A stretch of DNA of 33,250 bases from an uncultured Opitutia bacterium (lineage in GTDB: Bacteria; Verrucomicrobiota; Verrucomicrobiia; Opitutales; UBA953): positions 1 through 33,250 of the forward strand of contig CAIXHF010000054.1 in NCBI GenBank assembly GCA_903919185.1. The letters are read 5' to 3'. Position numbers and translations under genes: made by a program. Shown here piece by piece: positions 26,943-33,250 of this stretch (positions are counted from its first letter, which is position 1; each line of letters begins with the position of its first letter). The notes under the pieces were generated by a model. It was not told the DNA's origin. It made no database searches and saw nothing but the letters and a program-made list of their open reading frames with translations.

Positions 26943-29900
26943 TTAGTTGCGGGTGACGGCTTCGCTGAGGTTAAGAAGGAGGGTGGCGACTTGCATCCAC
27001 GCGGCGTGTTCGCCGGCGGGAATCTGGGGGTCACGGGGAGATTCGCCGACGGCGAGGACGGCGGTGGCGCGGGCCCCGTCACGGGTATAGCGTGCGCGTT
27101 CGCGCGCTAAGGCCTTGGCCGCAATGGCGAGTTCCTGGGCCGTCGGCTCACGTGAGACGACTTCGAGGAAGGCCCAACGGAGCTTGGCTTCATCGTTGCC
27201 AGTGCGTTTAGCTAAGCGTTCACCGAGCGCACGCGAGGCTTCGACGAACTGGGTGTCGTTAAGTGTGACGAGAGCCTGCAAGGGCGTGGTCGTGTTGCCT
27301 CGCGTGATTGTGCAGACTTCCCGATTCGGGGCATCAAAGGCCACCATGTTGGCGGGTGGTGCGGTGCGCTTCCAATAGGTGTAGAGGCTGCGACGGTAGA
27401 GTTTCTCGCCGTGGTCTTGGACGAAGATCTGGGCCGTGGCGGGCGTCGAGCCGTAGTGGCTAACTTCGCGCCAGAGATCGAAAGGTGAATAGGGATTGAC
27501 GCTCGGCCCGCCCACTTGTGGGACAAGTAGTCCGCTCGACTTTAACGCCACGTCGCGAATGATTTCAGCGGGCAACCGGAAGCGCGGGCCGCGGGCGAGC
27601 CAGGTGTTGCTGGGGTCGAGTTCCTGTTGCTTGGCGGTGGGCGTTGAAGAGCGCTTGTAGGTGTCGCTGGTGACGATGAGCGTGATCAACTTCTTGACGT
27701 CCCAGCCGCTACGACGGAATTCGATGGCCAGGTTGTCCAATAATTCGGGATGGCTCGGGTAAGAGCCTTGGTAGCCGAAGTCCGACGCGGAAGTAACCAA
27801 GCCTTGGCCGAAGAGTTGCTTCCAGAAACGATTCACGGCGACACGAGTGGTCAGTGGGTTTTCAGGCATGACCATCCATTGGGCTAGTCCAAGGCGATTG
27901 GCGGGTGCGTTAGCGGGCAGGGCCGGAAGTTTAGCGGGGGTCCCGGCGCTGACCTTCTCACCCGGCTGCGCGTAGTCGCCGCGTTTCAGGATGAAGGTCT
28001 CGCGCGGCTTAGCCGAAATAGCCATGACCATGATCTGCTGCGGCTCTGTCAGGGACTTGAGGCGCTGTTCAGCGTTAGCGAGGTCGGTGCGCACGGGTTC
28101 CATCGCCAGCGACTTTGCCGCATAGTAGTCCCAGAGTTGGCGTCGCTGAGGTTCGCTACGTTGGGCGGCAGGTATTGCGATGAGGGCGATGATCTCGGCG
28201 GGCAGGTCGGTGCCGTCGTCGGTGCCGGTCACGGCGAAGAGCTGACCTTGTTGTGGCGTCTTACCGCCCATCGCGAAGTAGACCTGAGTCGTCAGGTAAG
28301 CCTGTTTGTCGGCCGTGATTGGCTGGTCAAAGGTGAGGGTCAGGTGGGGAGCTTCGTCGGACTTCAGGTCGGGTGACCAGCCGTGGCGGGGATTGAAGGC
28401 GCGTACATCGACCGCCGGGAACTCGGGTTGCCAAGAGCTCGCCGTGACGCGGCTGAACTTCTGCAGCCGATGGATGTTCACTTGATCGCCGGCGACCTTG
28501 TCGGCGGTCACATCCACCGCGCTGACGACGAAATCCGCTTTCTGGGCGGGCTTCAGGACCTTCTTCGCGTCCTTGGGGTCCATGGTCGGCTTGCCTTTGT
28601 TCGGCGTGAAGACCAGCCGGATTCCGGTGATAGGTTCAGGGGTCTTCGGCGTTTCGCCGAGGATGTCATAGGCGGCGCCGCCGAGTCCCTTGAACGTGTT
28701 GCCCTCCACAGTAAAACCGCCGCCACTATTGGGGGTGGAGATTTTTAGCAGGTTAACGGGGTAGAGCTTTAGTCCGGCCGTACGTTGGGCGAGCTGGGCT
28801 TGCTGTTCGCTAATCCAGCGGGCGAGGGCGGGGTTGTCGGGCGTTGCTAACTTCAGCTTCAAGCCGGCGATACGGTCTGGGAGGGTGGCTTGGTCGAGGG
28901 CTTTGAGCACCGTCTTCTTGTTGACGGAAGGACCCGAGTTATTTCCGGCGTTACCGTCGAGGCCCGCGTCGCCCAGTGAATTAAAGTAGGCGAACATCTG
29001 GAAGTAGTCCTTCTGGCTGATCGGGTCGAACTTGTGGTCATGGCACTGCGCGCAGCCAAGGGTGAGCCCGAGCATTGCTTCACCGAGCGTCTTCACACGG
29101 TCGGCGTTGTAATTGACGAGGTTCTCGGCGGGGATGGTGCCGCCCTCGTGGGTGTTCATGTTATTGCGCTGGAAGCCGGTCGCAATGAGTTGGGCGTCGG
29201 TCGCGTTGGGAAGGAGGTCGCCGGCCAACTGTTGGAGGATAAACTGGTCGTAGGGCAGGTTATCGTTGAAAGACTGGATGACCCAGTCGCGCCAAATCCA
29301 CATGTTGCGGCCACCGTCGATGGAGAAACCGTTGGTGTCGGCGTAGCGGGCAGAGTCCAGCCATTCGAGGGCCATGCGTTCGCCGAAGTGCGGGCTAGCG
29401 AGCAGGCGAGTGACGAGTTTCGCGTAGGCTTGGGGGTCGCGGTCAGCGACGAAGGCTTGGACCTCCTCAGCGGAGGGCGGCAGGCCGGTGAGGTCGAGCG
29501 TCACGCGGCGGATGAGTGTAGCCCGTTCGGCGACGGGCGTCGGCTCGAGGCCTTTCTTCTTAAGTGTCTCCGAGACGAAGGCGTCGATGGGATGACCGGC
29601 GGTCGGGGCCGGCGTTTCCTTGGGAGCTGCGAAGGCCCAGTGGGATTCGTATTTGGCGCCTTGCTGTATCCAGGCCTTGATGGTCGCTTTATCTTGCGTA
29701 CTGAGCTTCAGGTGCGACTTCGGCTGGGGCATGACTTCATCGGGATCTTCGCTGATGATGCGTTGCCAGACTTCGCTCTTGGCGAGATCTCCGGGGACAA
29801 TCGGTGTGCCGCTTTTATGTTCACGCGTGGCTTCTTCAGGGAGGTCGAGCCGGAGCTTAGCCTTACGCGCTTTCTCATCGAAGCCGTGACAGGAGAAACA

Positions 29901-30011
29901 GTTCTCGGAGAGGATGGGTCGGACGTCGCGGTTGAAGGCTAACTGCGGGTCAGCAGCCTGCATCGCCAACGGCAAGAGACAAAGGGGGAGGAGTCGGCGA
30001 ACCAAGGTCAT
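26943..30011 (-). CDS. PSD1 / planctomycete cytochrome c protein (DUF1549-DUF1553)
   Basis: This 1022-residue exported protein has a short signal peptide (about 1-20). It carries an N-terminal planctomycete cytochrome c domain (PSCyt1) with C38-F-S-C41-H42, then DUF1549 (PSCyt2) with a second CxxCH, C320-A-Q-C323-H324, followed by DHKFDPI. A beta-sandwich-like middle section (about 430-600) follows. The C-terminal DUF1553 (PSD1) contains NRFWKQLFGQGLVTSASDFG and NTTTPLQALVTLNDTQFVEA. Two heme c sites are predicted. Such proteins are always exported and presumed to be redox enzymes acting on organic polymers; no activity is established. It is the first gene of the pair with DUF1501 and is divergent from the truncated PVC gene. 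Confidence 0.93.
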   Translation of the reverse strand: MTLVRRLLPLCLLPLAMQAADPQLAFNRDVRPILSENCFSCHGFDEKARKAKLRLDLPEEATREHKSGTPIVPGDLAKSEVWQRIISEDPDEVMPQPKSHLKLSTQDKATIKAWIQQGAKYESHWAFAAPKETPAPTAGHPIDAFVSETLKKKGLEPTPVAERATLIRRVTLDLTGLPPSAEEVQAFVADRDPQAYAKLVTRLLASPHFGERMALEWLDSARYADTNGFSIDGGRNMWIWRDWVIQSFNDNLPYDQFILQQLAGDLLPNATDAQLIATGFQRNNMNTHEGGTIPAENLVNYNADRVKTLGEAMLGLTLGCAQCHDHKFDPISQKDYFQMFAYFNSLGDAGLDGNAGNNSGPSVNKKTVLKALDQATLPDRIAGLKLKLATPDNPALARWISEQQAQLAQRTAGLKLYPVNLLKISTPNSGGGFTVEGNTFKGLGGAAYDILGETPKTPEPITGIRLVFTPNKGKPTMDPKDAKKVLKPAQKADFVVSAVDVTADKVAGDQVNIHRLQKFSRVTASSWQPEFPAVDVRAFNPRHGWSPDLKSDEAPHLTLTFDQPITADKQAYLTTQVYFAMGGKTPQQGQLFAVTGTDDGTDLPAEIIALIAIPAAQRSEPQRRQLWDYYAAKSLAMEPVRTDLANAEQRLKSLTEPQQIMVMAISAKPRETFILKRGDYAQPGEKVSAGTPAKLPALPANAPANRLGLAQWMVMPENPLTTRVAVNRFWKQLFGQGLVTSASDFGYQGSYPSHPELLDNLAIEFRRSGWDVKKLITLIVTSDTYKRSSTPTAKQQELDPSNTWLARGPRFRLPAEIIRDVALKSSGLLVPQVGGPSVNPYSPFDLWREVSHYGSTPATAQIFVQDHGEKLYRRSLYTYWKRTAPPANMVAFDAPNREVCTITRGNTTTPLQALVTLNDTQFVEASRALGERLAKRTGNDEAKLRWAFLEVVSREPTAQELAIAAKALARERARYTRDGARATAVLAVGESPRDPQIPAGEHAAWMQVATLLLNLSEAVTRN

Positions 30012-30194
30012 GGGGTTACTTAAGACATGGACGGAGGCGGGCAGGTTTCAAAGGAAAATACCCCATTGGGGGAGGGACATTCTGGTAGAATGCGCAGGGC
30101 CTAAATGACGGATAAAGAAGCAGGGTGTGGTCAGGGCCATCTCGGGTAGGCTCGACAGTTCGGTGGGCTTGGTTCACTTTGGCTTAATTCCGCC
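30012..30194. promoter_or_regulatory. Divergent intergenic region, PSD1 unit / second PVC gene
   Basis: These 183 bp separate oppositely directed cytochrome-type genes, so they should hold both promoters. I see only a small 5-bp inverted repeat (CATTC at 30078-30082 with GAATG at 30088-30092) and no clear -35/-10 pair. No small ORF stands out. Confidence 0.35.
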
Positions 30195-33100
30195 ATGTTT
30201 CGCGTCCGTTCGCTGCTGACTATCGCCCTGCTTGCAGCCCAGGGAGTCTCTCTATTCGCCGCCGACTTGATCGAACCGCCGCAGGGTGCTTCGATTGTCC
30301 TCCTCGGCGGCGGCCAAGGTGAGCGCCTCTTGCGCTATCCAGCTTTCGAGGTCGAGCTCCAGCGTCGCTTCGCTGGGCGTGACCTCGTGATCCGCAATCT
30401 GTGTGACGACGGCGACACTCCAGGCTATCGCGACCACTCGGGCCGTAATTCTCCCTTTGCCTATCCAGGTGCTGAAAAGTTTTACCCGCTATCGAAGGCG
30501 AAGGACTTCTGGGGCTCTGGTCATGCGGGCTCAGGTTTCTCCCAGTCGCCAGACCAGTGGCTTACTGGCCTCAAGGCCGACGTCGTTTTGGCTTGGTTCG
30601 GATATGCTGAATCTTTCAAGGGTCCGGCGGGCTTACCGGCTTTTAAGGAAGAGCTTGCTGGCTGGCTCGAGCATGCGGCGAAGCAGACATATAATGGGAA
30701 GTCTGCCCCTCAACTGGTGTTGCTGCCCCCGCTCGCCCTCGAGGAACGCTCGTCCCCGCAAGGCATTCCAGGCGCCCAAGCCGTGAATGCCAACCTCGCC
30801 CTCTATGCCCAAGCAATCAAAGAGGCCGCCGCCCAGCGTAACCTGCGCTTCGTCGACTTGTTTGCCTTCAGTCAGCAGCTCTACGCTGAGGCGAAAGCCC
30901 CTTTAGCCACTGATGGTATGAGCCTCGGTGTCCAAGGTCAGCAGTTGCTGGCAGCCAAACTCGCAGGTGCCGTCTTCGCCGCCGGTTCGCCGCGTGGGGA
31001 TGCTGGGGCCGTGTCCGCTGCGGTAGCGGACAAGAACTGGTATTGGGAAAAGCTCCACAAGGTCCCGAACGGCGTCCACGTCTTCGGGCGCCGTAACCGG
31101 CCCTTCGGTCCGGATAATTTCCCCGCTGAGCTCGAGAAGCTGGATGAACTCGTGCTCATCCGTGATCGCGCGGTTTGGGCCGCTGCGAAAGGCGAGAAGT
31201 TCGACGTCGCTGCCGCTGACGCCAAGACGCGGGTCCTGCCTCCGGTGAAGACTAATTACTCTTCGAGTAATATTAAGAACGGCTCGTCGGTTTACCTCCC
31301 GGGGGCGGACGCCGTGAAAACGTTGGCGGTGCCAGAGGGCTATAAGGTCGAGCTCTTTGCTTCCGAGGAGCAGTTCCCTGACCTCGCTAATCCGGTGAAG
31401 CTGTCCTTCGATAACCGCGGTCGACTCTGGGTCGCGACGATGCCGAGCTACCCACAGTGGCGTCCAGGCGATGCTAAGCCTGATGATAAGATCCTAATTC
31501 TTGAAGATACCAATGGCGACGGCCGGGCCGACAAACAGACCGTCTTCGCGCGTGGGCTCCACTTGCCGCTATCGTTTGAGTTCGCTCCCGAAGGCGTCTA
31601 CGTCCCGCAGAGCAGCCACCTCGTGTTGCTGCGTGATACTAAGGGGTCGGGCGTGGCCGATAGCGCTCAGATTATTCTTAGCGGGTTCGACGACCATGAT
31701 ACGCACCACGCCATCAGCGCCTTCCGGGCCGACCCTTCGGGCGCGTTCTACATGGCCGAAGGCACGTTCCTGCATAGCCACGTCGAGACTCCCTATGGTG
31801 TCGAGCGGAGCACCAACGGTGGTTTTTTCCGCTATGCCCCGCAGCGTCAGCAGCTCGAGCGCACTCTGCGCGTGAGCATCCCCAATCCTTGGGGCATTGC
31901 CTTTGATGCGTATGGCCAAGATTTCTTTGCGGACACCTCTGATCCGAATGTGCGCTGGATGACCCCAGCGTCCCTGTGGGTGCCGTTTGGTGAGTTCGCT
32001 CCGTTGCCACCCAACCTCATTCCTAATGCCCAGAAGGTCCGTCCGACCGCCGGCCTAGACTTCATCAGCAGCCGCCATTTCCCGGATGACGTCCAGGGCG
32101 ACCTAATTATTAATAATACAATCGGCTTCCTCGGTACGAAGCAGCATGCGGTCTCCGAGGATGGCACGGGCTACAAACTGACGTTCCGGCAGAACCTCCT
32201 GCAGTCGAAGGATGGTAATTTCCGTCCGGTCTCGATGGAGTTCGCTCCGGATGGCTCCCTCTATGTGGCCGACTGGCATAATGTGCTCATCGGCCACATG
32301 CAGCACAGCGCCCGCGATCCGCTCCGTGACCATACCCACGGCCGCATCTACCGAATCACCTATCCTTCGCGCCCGCTCGTGAAGCCTCCAGTCATCGCAG
32401 GTGCCACCATAGATCAACTCTTCGCTAACCTCACGTTGCCCGAGGACCGTGCCCGTGAGCGGAGCCGTCTCGAACTGCGGGGTCGTCTAGCCGCCGAGGT
32501 AATCGCGGGGCTGCAGAAGTGGGTGGGTGGGTTGAAGTCCGACGACGCTCGCTTAGAGCACCATCAACTCGAAGGTCTCTGGGTGAGCTGGGGCCTCGAT
32601 CGCGTGGATGTCGCTCTGCTCAAGAAGCTCCTGCAGGCCAAGGATCACCGTGTCCGCGCGGCTGCGGTTCGCGTCTTACGTTACAATGGCCACAACGTCG
32701 CTGACCAGCGTGACCTCCTTTTCAGAGCCGCCAGTGATAGCCATGGGCGCGTGCGCCTGGAAGCCGTCAACGCCGCGACTTGGTTGGGTAAGGACTTTGG
32801 CCTCTTGGTCTTGGCGGAAGCCCGTAAGCAGCCGGAAGATGCTTGGTTGAAGCCCGTCTTCGCCGCCGCGGCGTCTTACCTCAATGGCGGTTCCGTGGTG
32901 GCCGCACCCCCAGCTAAGGCATCGACCACGCTGACGGGGCAGGACAAGCGCCTCTTTGAGCTCGGTGAGCAGGTCTACCGCCGTGAAGCGCATTGCATCA
33001 CCTGCCACCAAGCGGATGGCCAAGGTCTCCCGGCCGCACAGTTCCCGCCGATCGCGAAGTCCAGTTGGGTGAGTGGCAATCCCGAGCGCTTAATCCGCTT

Positions 33101-33250
33101 GTCCTTGCATGGGCTCATGGGTCCCATCGAGGTGAATGGCGTTAAGTATCCTGGCCAGGTGCCGATGACGGCCTTCAAGGGCTTGTCCGACGATGAATTG
33201 GCGGGTGTGCTTACCTACGTGCGTAATTCTTTCGGTAATGTGGCGGCCCC
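30195..33250 (+). CDS. SGNH-like / PVC beta-propeller / cytochrome c protein, truncated by window end
   Basis: The frame opens at 30195 and runs without a stop to the window edge (1018 full codons). The signal peptide is about residues 1-22. An SGNH-like domain (about 27-265) follows, in which block I reads GGGQGER, so the serine nucleophile is absent. Then comes the PVC-type beta-propeller (about 370-740) with LWVATMPSYPQ, GFDDHDTHHAI and VADWHNVLIGHMQHSARDP, HEAT-like repeats (about 755-900), and a cytochrome c domain with C934-I-T-C937-H938. It is a paralogue of the 10256-14569 protein with the same domain order but strongly diverged. A periplasmic redox role is inferred from the family. 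The C-terminus is not visible. It is divergent from the PSD1/DUF1501 unit. Confidence 0.9.
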   Translation, partial: MFRVRSLLTIALLAAQGVSLFAADLIEPPQGASIVLLGGGQGERLLRYPAFEVELQRRFAGRDLVIRNLCDDGDTPGYRDHSGRNSPFAYPGAEKFYPLSKAKDFWGSGHAGSGFSQSPDQWLTGLKADVVLAWFGYAESFKGPAGLPAFKEELAGWLEHAAKQTYNGKSAPQLVLLPPLALEERSSPQGIPGAQAVNANLALYAQAIKEAAAQRNLRFVDLFAFSQQLYAEAKAPLATDGMSLGVQGQQLLAAKLAGAVFAAGSPRGDAGAVSAAVADKNWYWEKLHKVPNGVHVFGRRNRPFGPDNFPAELEKLDELVLIRDRAVWAAAKGEKFDVAAADAKTRVLPPVKTNYSSSNIKNGSSVYLPGADAVKTLAVPEGYKVELFASEEQFPDLANPVKLSFDNRGRLWVATMPSYPQWRPGDAKPDDKILILEDTNGDGRADKQTVFARGLHLPLSFEFAPEGVYVPQSSHLVLLRDTKGSGVADSAQIILSGFDDHDTHHAISAFRADPSGAFYMAEGTFLHSHVETPYGVERSTNGGFFRYAPQRQQLERTLRVSIPNPWGIAFDAYGQDFFADTSDPNVRWMTPASLWVPFGEFAPLPPNLIPNAQKVRPTAGLDFISSRHFPDDVQGDLIINNTIGFLGTKQHAVSEDGTGYKLTFRQNLLQSKDGNFRPVSMEFAPDGSLYVADWHNVLIGHMQHSARDPLRDHTHGRIYRITYPSRPLVKPPVIAGATIDQLFANLTLPEDRARERSRLELRGRLAAEVIAGLQKWVGGLKSDDARLEHHQLEGLWVSWGLDRVDVALLKKLLQAKDHRVRAAAVRVLRYNGHNVADQRDLLFRAASDSHGRVRLEAVNAATWLGKDFGLLVLAEARKQPEDAWLKPVFAAAASYLNGGSVVAAPPAKASTTLTGQDKRLFELGEQVYRREAHCITCHQADGQGLPAAQFPPIAKSSWVSGNPERLIRLSLHGLMGPIEVNGVKYPGQVPMTAFKGLSDDELAGVLTYVRNSFGNVAA

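Overview
The window looks like chromosomal DNA from a Verrucomicrobiota bacterium, most likely of the Opitutae type. The evidence is a large secreted PVC-type heme protein and a second one cut by the window end, an adjacent PSD1/planctomycete-cytochrome and DUF1501 pair, two secreted sulfatases, a DUF5722 protein, and an autotransporter with a PATR-type strand repeat. The DNA is GC-rich. I see no tRNA, rRNA, CRISPR array, insertion sequence or prophage. Taxonomy is inferred from protein families only.

Layout: (1) 1-6414, minus strand, is a housekeeping block read as TPR lipoprotein, then dnaG, rpoD, a small lipoprotein and ychF. The last four are tightly packed, with gaps from a 4-bp overlap to 34 bp. 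(2) 6610-10182, plus strand, is a 1190-residue autotransporter whose passenger looks like a PhoX/DUF839 protein; a clear terminator follows. (3) 10256-14569, minus strand, is a 1437-residue protein with an SGNH-like domain, a PVC beta-propeller, HEAT-like repeats and one cytochrome c motif. (4) 14679-18600 holds divergent tRNA-modification genes trmO and trhO, and an overlapping FGGY kinase and HAD hydrolase pair. (5) 18601-18804 is an intergenic region with an inverted array of GATTACA-type heptamers. (6) 18805-23173 holds a DUF5722 protein and two tail-to-tail sulfatases. (7) 23348-25417 is a secreted metzincin-type protease with PPC and PKD modules. (8) 25479-33250 holds PSD1 and DUF1501 genes on the minus strand, and divergent to them a second SGNH/PVC/cytochrome protein cut by the window end.

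The right two thirds reads as an envelope gene neighbourhood for breakdown of sulfated polysaccharide or other polymers: sulfatases, a TIM-barrel-like DUF5722 protein, secreted cytochrome dehydrogenase-like proteins, and a sugar kinase. No substrate can be named from sequence alone.

The most unusual observations are: a DnaG primase that has lost three of its four zinc ligands; a nine-G tract inside a short inverted repeat at the primase/helicase-binding junction of dnaG; a histone-H1-like hexapeptide tail on RpoD; a PhoX-like passenger on an autotransporter, with a further module inserted in it; the GATTACA heptamer palindrome; and the absence of Shine-Dalgarno motifs at all 18 starts, with a pyrimidine (15 C, 3 T) always directly before the start codon.
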